A DNA stretch of 64,000 bases, taken from Marthasterias glacialis. Its lineage: Eukaryota > Echinodermata > Asteroidea > Forcipulatida > Asteriidae. Position numbers and translations under genes: made by a program. Location of the stretch: positions 6,780,174-6,844,173 of the forward strand of contig OU452223.1 of assembly GCA_911728455.2 (NCBI GenBank). The letters run 5' to 3'. The notes beneath the pieces were generated by a model that did no database searches, was not told where the DNA came from, and saw only the letters and a list, made by a program, of their open reading frames with translations. Positions 23,123 to 34,030 of this stretch are shown in pieces. Numbering within the stretch: position 1 is the first letter of the stretch; each line of letters begins with the position of its first letter.

Positions 23123-23194
23123 GACTGGAGTGGGATTTGAATCTGTGACCACCGGTTTAACGTACTGACGCTCTACCAACTGAGCTATCCAGCC
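23123..23194 (-). repeat. tRNA-Asn-like SINE/pseudogene, copy 1
   Basis: Seventy-two bases fold as a tRNA: acceptor GGCTGGA/TCCAGTC, A box TAGCTCAGTTGG, anticodon loop ACGTTAA (anticodon GTT, Asn) and B box GATTCAAATCC. Position 33 is C instead of the near-universal U, and the anticodon stem and T stem contain mismatches. The matching flanks of both copies (AATTTTTCTTTG side and CCTATTTTGTCAAT side) show a repeated unit, so a tRNA-derived repeat is more likely than a working gene. Confidence 0.65.
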
Positions 23195-23473
23195 CTAATG
23201 TTGGCAGTCTTCCTATTTTGTCAATATCTTTGTTCTGGGGGTGCCAGTCAGAAGCCATTCAACCAGTTACTGCCATGTAGTCAGGAATCACACTCCATAA
23301 TATATACAATACAACCATAGAGCTGGCTCTATCGATATAACATGGGAAGCGGCAGCACAGGGATCTACCTTAAGGGTGATATGACTTTTTTATTTTTAAA
23401 TATCAAGCATTAAACCACAAGGAAAACTGACTGGGTAAAATTATATCAATTTTGTGGTGACCAAAGAAAAATT
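23195..23473. other. Spacer between tRNA-like copies
   Basis: Intron sequence between two copies of the same tRNA-like unit. No other feature seen. Confidence 0.3.
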
Positions 23474-23545
23474 GACTGGAGCGGGATTTGAACCTCCGAC
23501 CACCGGTTTAACGTACTGACGCTCTACCAACTGAGCTATCCAGCC
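23474..23545 (-). repeat. tRNA-Asn-like SINE/pseudogene, copy 2
   Basis: Same structure and nearly the same sequence as the copy 350 bases to the left, including anticodon GTT and the unusual C at position 33; B box GGTTCAAATCC. The T stem (GGAGG/CCCGC) is poorly paired. Shared flanks on both sides mark a dispersed or tandemly duplicated SINE-like unit. Confidence 0.65.
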
Positions 23546-24944
23546 TGGCGGTTTCCCTATTTTGTCAATGATCATTTACATGATCATTAACAACCCTTTT
23601 CTGGCCCCAACACAAAAAATGTTCACAATTATGTTATGCAATTTACCAATTAAAAATATTTTATGCAATTTATCAAATTTACCAAGTAAAACTACATCAT
23701 TCTTATTGTTAATATCAAGAATTTCTTTACGATAACATAAGTTTTTTAGATACTGTATTGAAAATGACCTGAGTATTTGTAGTTTTCATACATCATTACG
23801 CTTTGGCATGCTATACCTTATGAGCATGCGCAGTGGGCTGCTTGGGATTGCTTATAACTGCATGCCTCATGTATGCGCGAGAGTTGATGTTGAGCTAGGG
23901 AACAGAGTTGATGTGTGACGAGTGGAGCTCTGAAATTTAGTTGTTGGGTGTTAGGTTTGTGTGAGTGTGTGAGGTAGCATTGCTGCTGGTGTAGTGGGAG
24001 CTAGTAAGGCGTAGCAGCTAGACAGAGTGGTAAGCAACCAACCGCCGAGTCCAGAGCAATGGGAGAGGGAGTTGGAGCGTCCATAATAGCAGGGCTGTCA
24101 GAGCCAGATTAGAGAGTCCTTAGTGGCGTCGGGGTGCCCCATAACACTAGCGGCAGCAACTTAAAGTGCTGAAGTTAACATAAATAGCACTTAACAGGCC
24201 TGATTTGGTAGCACTATCCTACATTTATCACCTCCCCCACAGTACTGTAGGCTGCCGCTCATTTGTGCAGTACTTGAACCTGAAGGGATTTGCCACTGAG
24301 CTCTTTAATAGTGTTTTCTAAAAAGAGATAGGCCTCGCACACTTTTTGGCATTCCATGAAAGAAGTTTCACACAGGTCAATGCTTAAATTGGGTGACTGC
24401 TCTATGTTACGACACCCCTAAGTTCCGACAATCCACACATATGATTGTGTTAGTCCTAGACTAGTGGCTTGGGACCAAAGACCAGCCTAAGCTTATAATC
24501 ACTTAAGATCTACAGGGTCATGCTATTATTTTGCAGGTCTGTATAAACTGGTGCACAAGTAGGGGGACGGAAGAATTCATTTACAGCCTTATTGTCAAAA
24601 TACTGGCCCTACCTAGACCCAGTAACTGGGCACTGTACTTCCTTTTTCTTTTCTTTTTTGAAATTATCGGTCATACTAGCGCCCCAGTCCGGTATAAGTG
24701 TTGGCGCTGTGACGAAGCTGATTTAAAACGAAATCATTTCAAGAACTCAAAATTAGTGCGCGAAATGATGACGGGCTTACAAAATACTATATCTTGAGTG
24801 CTTGAAATGATTTCAATTGCATGATTTCAATCAATGATTTCGAGTGCACAACTAATTTGTTTCGAGTGCACAAAATCACTTCAGTGCACGAAATAAATTT
24901 GCATGTAAATGCAATGATTTAAAAACACAAAATTATTTCACAGG
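23546..24944. other. Intron stretch, possible solo LTR
   Basis: The part at about 23820-24240 is richer in GC than its surroundings, has no frames and carries a GGGGTGCCCCATAACA phrase. It could be a solo LTR, but no matching second LTR or target duplication is visible. The rest has nothing recognisable. Confidence 0.25.
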
Positions 24945-25118
24945 ATTATAGACTTTTGTCCTTTTGCTCCAAGGAGATTACAAGGCATTGAGAGGCTTCC
25001 ACCATTGTTTATTCATTGTATTTTGGCTGAATGGAGGTAAGTTAGAGTGAGGCAGTAATCGAGCCATGGTTCCATGCTTAGTGCCATTCCTATGCAGAAG
25101 GTAACGGCATTCAAACAA
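24945..25118 (+). repeat. Inverted partner of the 21.7-kb repeat
   Basis: Imperfect inverse complement of 21683-21873. It lies just upstream of the L2 element's first reading frame and is probably part of that element's 5' untranslated region. Confidence 0.6.
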
Positions 25119-25401
25119 ATGCTGAGCGCCGTTGGGTTGCCGCAATCATTTCTCTCTGCTTTTTTCTACAAGTTCTTCGTTTATACTGACTGTGAACCAG
25201 TGATCTTGGCTTCATATGGTTCGTCTATGTATGGTGATTCATGAGGGATACCCTTTGGACTGCATTCTGTTCCAGTTTGGTGTGATTTACCGGACAAAAT
25301 TTTGACTTCACCGGCATGTTTTGAGATCTGCTGATTTCTGCACGCATCCTGATCACAATTGAATTACGTCATTTGGAATTCAGCTGAACAATACAACAAC
25401 A

Positions 25402-25686
25402 ATGCTGGCAACCCTGGCAGTGTGTGTGCTTGCCTGCACCACCACGATGGCTGCGCCTTCAACCCTGGACACTGGACTTGCCGGTATGTTTCCCCATATC
25501 ACTGAACATAACCACACAACCAAACGACCCAAGTACTTTGGATCAAGGGTTTTATACTATCATAACTCGCCCTCCACTCATCAGCTCTATAAACTTATAC
25601 TGAGTGGTGACTCAACCCGAACCCTGGCCCACCGCATATTCACTCACAGGGATCACAGAACACTGACACATGCACACCTATCCTGA
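25402..25686 (+). CDS. L2 element ORF1: small protein with signal-like N-terminus
   Basis: A 94-residue frame starting 35 bases before the apparent ORF2 leader. Residues 1-18 (MLATLAVCVLACTTTMAA) are a good signal-peptide-like hydrophobic stretch. The remainder is polar and rich in His and Thr. It shows no RNA-binding or coiled-coil domain usual for LINE ORF1. It may be a genuine short ORF1 or the 5' end of the polyprotein separated by decay. Signal-like N-termini are known in some deuterostome LINEs, where they sit before a 2A motif; no 2A motif follows here. Confidence 0.45.
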   Translation: MLATLAVCVLACTTTMAAPSTLDTGLAGMFPHITEHNHTTKRPKYFGSRVLYYHNSPSTHQLYKLILSGDSTRTLAHRIFTHRDHRTLTHAHLS

Positions 25687-25721
25687 GATATTCCAAGGAC
25701 CAACTTCTACATATAAAAACA

Positions 25722-28700
25722 ATGAATCTGTCCAGATCTGCCGTTTCCCCTGATCTCTGGACCAAACTGAAATCTCTCAACATAAATGTAATGTTCCCCC
25801 CTACCCACCGAGGGACCCGATCTGAGGGATACAAACTCGCCCGAATGTCAACTCGGCACCCCCCTTACCATGGCTGTGGAGTTTCCCGTTCCCCGATCCC
25901 AGTTCTGGTTTGTCCCCGCCCCTCATTGGGGCAGCACACTCAATGCAGAATAAAAACATGTTCAAATGCCGGCAATCTTCGTGTTATTGATTGCGTCTCT
26001 GATCCCAGGGATATGGATCTCTCCATCTGTGTCTGGAATGCCCGTTCTGTCCGCAATAAATCTACGATGCTCCTTGAATACGTCATTGATCATGACATTG
26101 ATGTTATGCTCATAACTGAAACATGGCTCTATGATGATGACCATGTCGTCATTGGAGAATGTACCCCCCGTGGTTATACTTTTCTGAACTTCCCTCGTCC
26201 CAATGGAAGTGGCCACGGTGGAATCGGTGTAATATTCAAATCCTACCTCGGTCTCAAGACTATCACCACCGCCGCCAATATTAAAATTTCTTCGTTCGAG
26301 TCTACCTTAATAAGTGACCACAACAACGCAATAATATTTGTGTTGATATACAGACCACCGCCTTCTAGAGCCAATAACCTGAAATCTGCTACATTCCTGA
26401 CCGAGTTTGATTCATTCATCAGTGAAATATCCACCATGTCTGCTAAACTTGTGGTTACTGGTGACTTCAATGTCCACATTAATGACTTGACCAAACCAGA
26501 AACAAATTCATCAAATCCATTTCCACTGTTGGTCTTCATCAGTTTGTGGAATCATCAACCCACAGACTTGGTCATACACTTGACATTGTCATGGCTCGAC
26601 CTGAAGATGACCTGATAATGAATTGTAGGGTGATTGACAATACCATGTCTGACCACTTTGCTGTCCACTTTGAACTCAATTGCTCCCAACCCGGTCCATG
26701 CAAGATTCACACTAAAGCCCGTAACTTTCAACCTGTTGACATGGAAGCCCTAACAGATGCTTTCAGCGACCAATTAAAACCCTTGCTCCTCCTCCAAGAT
26801 GTTGATGATCAGACCCACTTCTTCACTGACACTGTGAACAAGATCCTTGATGATTTTTCCCCGGTGTGTACACGCACTCATGTCAATCGACCAAGAATGG
26901 CATGGTACAATGCTGAGATCCACAAAGCCAGACGTGTTAAGAGGAGATTGGAGCGTCAATGGTGGAAGTGCAAGCTACCTGTCAACCGTGAAGCATATAA
27001 TAACCAAATAATGGTTGTCAAAGACCTAGTTCATGACTCTAAGCAAGCATTTTTCTGTAATAAACTCTCCCATTGTAACACTAAGGATATGTACAAGACT
27101 GTTAATGCTATGTTAAATACACCCACTAGTTGGTTCCTATTTGGTGATAAATGTATTGTTGCTAATAAGTTTGCTAAACATTTTGTTGACAAAGTTAATG
27201 ACATTAGGCATGGTATCCAAAACAGCATGGCCCTGTCCCCACCTGTCCAAGGCATTGCTCCAGAAACAGCTGCCATTGTTCATACGCTCTCTGTTTTTCC
27301 TCCCACTGATACTGAGGAGATCATCCAAATCATAAGAGATTCCCCCAACAAATCATGTGCTCTGGATACCATGCCGACCTGGCTGCTCATTACCAATGCT
27401 AACTGTCTTGCCCCTATACTGGTTCATATTATAAACTCTTCGCTCACCTCAGGTAGATTTCCAACTTGCTTCCGTCAAGCTATTGTTACACCTGTACTTA
27501 AAAAACCAACACTTGATCACAATGACTTAAAAAGCTACCGTCCTATTTCCAATACCTCATTCTTGTCCAAACTACTTGAGAAAATTGTTTACAGAAGGGT
27601 CACTAATCATGTTGCCTCTTACAATTTAGATGTTTCTCTCCAAAAAAGTAATCACAGTACTGAGACAGCTCTTCTCCGTGTACAAAACGACATTCTCCGG
27701 GCCATTGACTGCAAGAAGGTAGCTTTGCTTGTCATGCTTGACCTCTCATCTGCAATCGATACAATAGATCAAACACTACTTCTCAACAGGCTGTATCAAC
27801 TCTACGGAATTCGTGACATGTCCTTATCCTGGTTCATGAGTTACTTTTATAATCACAGTAACCGTGTCCGGGTTGATGGCGCCATGTCCGAAGAATCCAG
27901 GGTTGAATTTGGTATACCTCAAGGGTCTGTGCTCAGGCCAGCTCTTTTCACATTTTACATCAAAACTGTTGCTGATATAATTGAACAGTTCAACTTGCAA
28001 TATCACCTTTATGCAGATGACATACAACTGTACACATATTTCAACCCTGCCATTCCTGGCGACTCTGCCATTGCTGTTGAAACCCGTCCAAATGCATTTC
28101 CCGTATACAGGAGTGGATATCCAGCAGTATGCTGAAACTCAACTGTGACAAAACTGAGTTATTCATAGCAGCTTCTCCATGGGTTCTCAACAAGCTCGAT
28201 GACACACTGACTCTTCAAGTCGGCCCAAAGACCATTTCAGCCTCCCGCACTGTGAGAAACCTGGGTTTTATATTTGACTCGTCTTTTTCAATGTCCTATC
28301 ATGTCTCCTCCATATGCAAATCAGTCAATTTCCACCTTCGTAATCTCTGGCACATTCGCAAATTCATTGACCACAACACATGTCATCATGTTGTTCATTC
28401 ATCTATAACATCCCGGCTTGACTACTGTAATTCTCTTCTATCTGGCCTTACCCAAGGTGAAAAACATAGACTTCAAAAACTTCAAAACCGTGCTGCTTGT
28501 CTTGTCTTCTCTGTCAATTGTTCTGTTGATGCCACTTCTCTCATCACTAATCTTCACTGGTTACCCATGCAGCAGCGAATATCTTTTAAAGTTCTTTTGA
28601 TGATATACAAATGTCTACATGGTGTTGCTCCTCCCTACTTGTGTGACCTACTCTCTTTGTATCAACCGGGTAGGGCTGGACTCAGATCTTCCAACGACAA

Positions 28701-28863
28701 ATTTCTTCTCACTATTCCAACAGGTACTAAGTCTATCGGCAACAAATCTTTCTCTGTAGCTGGTCCCAAACTTTGGAACACTATTCCCATCAACATCAGA
28801 AATGCTCCATCTCTCACCATATTCAGGAAACGTCTTAAGAACTTCTTATTCATTACACCTTAG
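25722..28863 (+). pseudogene. L2-type LINE ORF2 (endonuclease-reverse transcriptase), two frameshifts
   Basis: Nearly complete. The apurinic endonuclease domain runs 26020-26640 (VWNARSVRNKST, LITETWL, VTGDFNVHIND, then after a frame change HRLGHTLDIVMAR and SDHFAVHF). The RT spans about 27300-28080 with SYRPISNTSFLSKLLEKI, STETALLRVQNDIL, LDLSSAIDTIDQTLL, GIPQGSVLRPALF and active site YADD. The C-terminal region is 28129-28863 (NLGFIFDS, LDYCNSLLSGL, LHWLPMQQRI, GPKLWNTIP). It reads in three frames joined near 26540-26610 and 28115, so only two indels disrupt it. AID replaces the usual AFD of RT motif A. The 3' end carries CACTTTATAAATAC and (ATT)n at 28934-28953, typical for L2. Confidence 0.92.
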
Positions 28864-28933
28864 TCTATTCTTTTCTCTTTTCATGTGTTCAGCGTTTTGA
28901 TCTTCCTGTAAAAGCACTTTATAAATACTTGTC

Positions 28934-28954
28934 ATTATTATTATTATTATTATA
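28934..28954 (+). repeat. (ATT)n tail of the L2 element
   Basis: Microsatellite tail directly following the conserved L2 3' end; it marks the 3' boundary. DIRS coding sequence starts immediately to the right. Confidence 0.85.
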
Positions 28955-30780
28955 GTGTCACAGGTTTTCTTGATGATATGCTCGTTGTAGCGAGCACTGA
29001 AGCGAACGTGATCACATCTGTAACAACTGTTTAGAGAACCTTACTAGACCTTGGTTTTGTGATCATTGGGATAAGTCAGTCCTGATGGCTTGTAAACAGT
29101 TGACCCACCCACTTAGGACTTTTTATTGACTTGGATACAATGACCGTTACTTTACCTAAAGAAAAAGTTCAAAACATAATCTTGTTAAGCAAGGACTTGG
29201 GGACAAAAAAAGAAGATACAATTAGAAATGTAGCCAGAGTAACAGGTAGCTTAGTAGCGTCTTTTCATGCTGTGAATGTAGGCCCACTTAAATACAGAGA
29301 ATTGGAACATGCTAAAGACGAAGCCTTGAAACTGAGCAATGGCAACTTTGATGCCAAAATGTTCATAACAGACAAAATGATACTATATACAATATGTACT
29401 ATGGTGGGCAGACAGTTTAGCATCTCAAAGAAGTTTGATAATAAAAGCAAATGCTGATACACCTCAGATGCATCCAAACAAGGATGGTGTTGGGCGTGTG
29501 AGAGTGAACAATTTGAAGGCAGATGCGATGATTTAGAGAGGCTACAGCACATAAATTATTTAGAACTTCTTGGGGCTTTTTTGTTTTTTGTTTTGAAGGG
29601 TCATGCAGACAAGATCAGTGGAAAATATGTGTCATTTTTAATGGACAATACAATTGCCATTGCTTCTTTGAATCACACGGGTGGTAAAAAAGAAACACCT
29701 GAATATTTTGGCTAAAGCAGTATGGGAATGGTGCCTACCCAGAAATATTTGGATTTCTGCCTCATCATTTACCATGAAAGGATAATGTCGAGGCTGATAG
29801 ATGTGAACTGTTCCTGCATGAAGGTGTTTTCAACAGGCTGGTACAATTTTATGGAAGACCAGACCTTGACCTTTTTGCCACCAAGTTAAATGCAATATGT
29901 AGTCCATATGCAGCCTGGCAGAGTGATCCTCAAGCAGAGTTTATAGATGCTTTTTCAAAGTCATGGTCAGGCTTTTATGGTTATGTTTTTCCTCCTTTCA
30001 GCCTAATTCGGAAGCATACTACAGAAGTTTAGGGCCGACAGAGGGACAGCGCTAATGATAGTACCAAATTGGCCAACTCAACCTTGGTTCACAATCTTAC
30101 TAGAAATGCTGACCATGCAACCCTTTTTGTTGCCTCAAATGGACAAACTGTTTACCCATTATTTATGTCAGCAGGTCTTGTATCAGGACAGCCTCAAGAG
30201 AGTTTAAATTACTCAGTGGACAGGCATACACACTTGTGGAGACTTTTATACAATGGAACAAAGGTCCCCACGATGTTTGTCTCTGTCAAACCCTGTCCCC
30301 ACAGAGGGAATTTTTAGAAAAGGGAATAATAGAACAACAATAGGGAGTCCCCACAACTGGGTGTTCAAAAGAATGTGTGTACCAACGAAAATGGAACTCA
30401 TTTGGTAAACAGAGGAAAGTTGATTGCATTATGGCACCTGTCAATATAGTTGTTGAATTTCTAACACAGTTATTTGATGATGGCCTTGGCTATCGTGCCA
30501 TTAATACAGATTGATGTCATCCATGAGTTGTAGTATTTCTTAGAGGAGTGTACAACCTCAGACCCCCTTTGCCTCCATACAGTGACACGTGGGATGCGTC
30601 GATCATCCTTAATTACTTGAGGTCACTTTCACCAGTTACAAAAATGACCATAAAGCTGTTAAGCACTGGTTGCACTATTAAATGGTGCCAGGTCACAAAC
30701 TGTGGCGATATTAAGTCTCAACAAAATGATGAGGAAGTCGTCAAAATTCTGTTTCCATGTTGGAATGGCAGACCTTAAGC
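28955..30780 (+). pseudogene. DIRS retrotransposon RT-RNase H-recombinase, decayed
   Basis: The sequence begins inside the RT with TGFLDDMLVVAS (the FLDD active-site box) directly at the L2 tail. It continues through MTVTLPKEKVQNI, a GPLKYRELEHAK block and TDASKQGWCWA with HINYLELLGAFL (RNase H start), then DNTIAIASLNHTGG and IWEWC-type blocks. A FGRPDLDLFATKL-like block follows, with FSKSW, FPPFSLI and VPNWPTQPWFTILL (to about 30110). The recombinase N-terminus follows (APVNIVVEFLTQLFDDGLGY, then NLRPPLPPYSDTWDASIIL, 30430-30640). The order RT-RH-YR is diagnostic of DIRS. There are many frameshifts and stops; the upstream RT is absent. Confidence 0.88.
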
Positions 30781-31123
30781 AAAGCCGGCCAGGGTATACC
30801 CCTGTAATTGAGTTTATAGCATACTTAGTTGATAGGGGTCTTTGTATTTACCAGGTTTTTTTTACCTTATAGAGAGAACTAGCACCCTATTGAATAAGTG
30901 TAGCTAGGAAATGTGCTTTTACCAGAGAAAGAGCATTATGATAACTGTTGAAGAGGTTAAAAATGCACTCTGATTTCCAATTAAAATCTGAAAGTTGCAT
31001 CCCTATCATTTACATGTATAGTGTAGGGACTTTATGCTCTGAAACTGTACAAGGGGTACAAAGGGCTTGAAAAAAGGCCCCCAGGCCAAAACAAAATCAA
31101 TGGATCAGTATAATTTAACTTAC
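30781..31123. other. Intron sequence without features
   Basis: Nothing recognisable between the DIRS relic and the ankyrin-gene exon. Confidence 0.4.
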
Positions 31124-31245
31124 CTCTGTTCTGTTAGATCTTCACGTGCTGTTCTTATAATTTGTTTGAGGCGTTTTGATTTAGTCAGGTCTTCTGCAAG
31201 TTTACCATCTGCTGTTCTAAGATTTAGGTCAGCTGTACACAGACT
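31124..31245 (-). CDS. Ankyrin-gene exon 5: end of ankyrin block and basic linker
   Basis: The acceptor ...CATTTTTTAG precedes 31245; the donor GTAAGTT follows 31124. The exon starts in phase 0 and ends in phase 2. It reads SLCTADLNLRTADGKLAEDL and continues with a basic helix (TKSKRLKQII, then TAREDLTEQ). The A-D-L-N-x-R-x-x-D-G-K-x-x-x-D-L pattern is the start of a final, incomplete ankyrin repeat. It continues directly from the helix that ends the preceding exon. Confidence 0.82.
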
Positions 31246-31613
31246 CTAAAAAATGAATAATAAATACAAAATTACTTAATAATTACACCATAGGATCAAC
31301 CAATGACTTTTGGACAAGCATGGGCATAAGCCATGAATAGTACAAATGAGAGTATATTATTTGTGAAATGCTTTGATAAGCTTTGATGACATTGTTCTTC
31401 AGATATCCTTCTTTCTTATAGGTCTTTATAACCCGTTTTTCCACAGGTTAGTAAATTAACCGTTCTCTTTTTCAGGCTTTTTATCCTTTTCCCCACATGT
31501 TTTTATTACTATTCTCTCTACAGATTTGTTAATAACCCGTTCTATCTTCCAGGTTTTAAACCTTCTTCCCTACTGTACATAACTTATTCAGTTGTTTAAA
31601 TTCTATTGCTCTT
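31246..31613. other. Intron sequence without features
   Basis: AT-rich intron of the ankyrin gene. Its right edge (about 31420-31610) precedes a Penelope frame and may be that element's leader. Confidence 0.35.
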
Positions 31614-33172
31614 AATGGCATTTCCTATTGATGCTAAGTGTCTTTTCCGTAAGTTATGCAAACTTAAAGAAAAGAATTCGCGCAAGTTACTTGTCACATC
31701 CTGACAACTACCGCTTTTATTGTCTGTCCCGTATCTTCCCTAAAGGCCTCCAAATCAAATGTGCCCCTTCCTCTGGGGACCTTAACCCTTCCTTTCAGAA
31801 GAAATGTGTCATCCGTGTGTGGCAGGGTGAGAAAATAGGCCTGTTTATATTAGAGTGTAGTGTAATTTCCTTTATAACTGTTTATTCCCTGTAAGCCCTT
31901 CTGGCACCCCTTTGGTCAGTTTCTTAGAAACCCTTTGTAGTAAACAATGAAAACTCTGTATGTTGGGTAGTCCTGGCTTAGTCACCCAAGTGTACATGCA
32001 ATTATCTTCAGATAGCAGCTTGGCAGAATTACAGAAAAGGCAAGCTGTACTCTCGGGTAAAACTTACAATAATTATTAAATTAAAAGGAGACCTATGATT
32101 TACTAAAAGTGAGACAAAGGGCCACCGTCTCACGCCACAAATGGAATAAGACACTAAACTAATCTTGAGATTAACCAGACCGAATCTCAACTCAAAGATT
32201 CATGTTCCAATTTAGAGTATGAACATTTCCAAGACATTCTACTCTCTAACATAAACCACTTAAGGTCCAACCTAATGGACAAACAATATTCAAGTTAACC
32301 ATGAAAAATACATTCAAATGCGTTTCCACAAACAGGGGTTTACTGACCCTCCTATTGAAGGGCTGTCAGTAACCCCACACTCAACTACAGTAGCTAACCT
32401 GTCTGACATTGTCTTAACTGACCCACAGGTAAAACTGCTCTCAAGGGGTCTTAAGTTTTGACCCACACCCAGAGAACCCAACTTTCTTTCCAACAAGACA
32501 TGGCCCAATTTAATCGCAGGCTACGTCTACGTGGATATTTTCATGTAGACCTCTCCACAGACCCCTCCTCACAAGACATACAAGGTTGCCATAACTGCAC
32601 CCGCTCTAAATGTAAAACTTGTCTATACATGTATATCAATCCCACAGTGCAAGTTAAAAGTCACAGCACCGGCTTTGCTGACAATAGACCGTTCCGGCTT
32701 CAACAACAAACCCCGCCCACACACCTTAGTTTGTGTGCGTTTACGCTGCGTGTGACCGAGTTTGACCAAGGTCACATGACCAAAAGGCATGATTCAATTG
32801 GTCAATGCGCACAGTTTGATTGACAGGCCAGAATGGTCTATATTAAGACCAACTCTCATTGTGACACACCCAATGTAGTCTATGTCATATCATGTAAGAG
32901 ATGTTGACTACAGTATGTGGAAGAGACAAAGACCAAAGTAAATCATCGCTTTGCGAACCATGTCTCTTCCATAAAGATCAAAAAACAGTACCCAGTACCT
33001 ATCCACTTCAATAGCCCAAATCACAGTGTCAAAGATGTTGAGCTAACTGTTATTGAGGCCTGCAACGGTGACGACCCACACCGCAAACTCAGAGAATGAC
33101 ATTGGATTCACCAACTCCAAACGGTCCAACCATTCAGACTAAACATAAACACATAATAATTCAAATAATTTT
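31614..33172 (+). pseudogene. Penelope-like element, internally deleted copy with GIY-YIG domain
   Basis: The 5' part (31614-31800) matches the start of the copy at 34031 (MAFPIDAKCLFRKLCKLKEK against MEFPVNAKCLFRQLRKLKEK), then breaks into other frames. Further matching blocks lie at 32160-32520. At about 32560 the sequence jumps from RLRGYFHVDLSTD straight to the linker GCHNCTRSKCKTCLYMY, so the whole RT core is missing. A GIY-YIG endonuclease domain follows (VVYVISCKRC, LQYVEETKTKVNHRFANH; 32870-33100). Catalytic glycine (YVGET) is replaced by Glu, and stops interrupt the frame. Confidence 0.85.
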
Positions 33173-33329
33173 CCATTGTGGACAAAAAGGATGTCCAATG
33201 GTTGGTAGTACAAAAGGGAGATTAATGAACCCAACAATAGGGCAAGCTGCATCATGGGTGATGCAGCTAACATGAAAGGACAGGATTAATTACTCAGATG
33301 AAGGTGGTGATTAAAGGGTTGAACCATCC

Positions 33330-33714
33330 ACGTGCGTGCTTGGACTCTGAGGCCGCTTCACCTTTCACGTGTACTACTGCCAACCTCTACATCGGCAAGA
33401 CTAAACGACGCTTGGCTGACCGTTTTACTGAACATCTCCGTAGTGTGAGACTAGGTACACCAGGTTTGGCAGTGGCTCAGCACTTCACCACCCCTCCCCA
33501 TTCCACTAACGACATGACCGTGAGTGTCCTGGTCTCCATAACAACTGACAGACAACGCAAGACTCTGGAGCAGCGTATTATCTACCAGCTGGGTACGCTG
33601 GCGCCACGCGGCATCAACGTAGAATTTAACGCATTCGTGCTCCCCACTTTCATGAAGTCAAGCCTTAAAGAAGGACTATCGTCCGAAAATTTGGCACCAA
33701 TTTATTTTTGGTAA
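33330..33714 (+). pseudogene. GIY-YIG endonuclease fragment of a second Penelope lineage
   Basis: An open stretch reads LYIGKTKRRLADRFTEHLRS, then a VAQHFTTPPHSTNDMTVSVL block and LEQRIIYQLGTLAPRGINVE. The Y-I-G-K-T...R...H layout is the GIY-YIG nuclease core that ends Penelope-like proteins. It differs clearly from the copy just upstream, so it derives from another lineage. The 5' side (zinc-linker and RT) is missing. Confidence 0.8.
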
Positions 33715-33829
33715 GCACAGTTATTTTAATATTTATTGCTAACTTATATATATATACAGCTCAGCTTCTACTGACTGGACCCCCCAAGCAAAGTGGTTTG
33801 GCATTGCACAGGACCGCCCACCAACATAG

Positions 33830-33902
33830 GGCTGGTTAGCTCAGTTGGTTAGAGCTCTCGTACGGTATTCGAGAGGTCGCGGGTTCGAGTCCAGCATCAG
33901 CC
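33830..33902 (+). tRNA. tRNA-like sequence, probably pseudogene or SINE head
   Basis: Exactly 73 bases. Acceptor GGCTGGT/ATCAGCC pairs well, the D arm is TAGCTCAGTTGGTTAGAGC, the A box is TAGCTCAGTTGG and the B box GGTTCGAGTCC. The anticodon arm is ambiguous. Read canonically the loop is ACGGTAT (anticodon GGT, Thr) with C at position 33 and a T-T mismatch; read by best pairing (TCTCG/CGAGA) the loop has nine bases. The T stem has one mismatch. It lies between two Penelope fragments. I favour a tRNA-derived repeat over a working gene. Confidence 0.5.
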
Positions 33903-34030
33903 AAATTTTCTTTGCTCATCCCAATTAGTATATATGTATACATATATAAACATAGGTTTTTTTTACCCATTGTCTCCATATCCGTTTCCATTGTACCCAA
34001 CTTTTCGGCTGTTTATATTTCATTGTTCAC

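Noticed and set aside
23820-24250. Possible solo LTR
   Set aside because: No second LTR, clear TG...CA ends or target duplication could be found.
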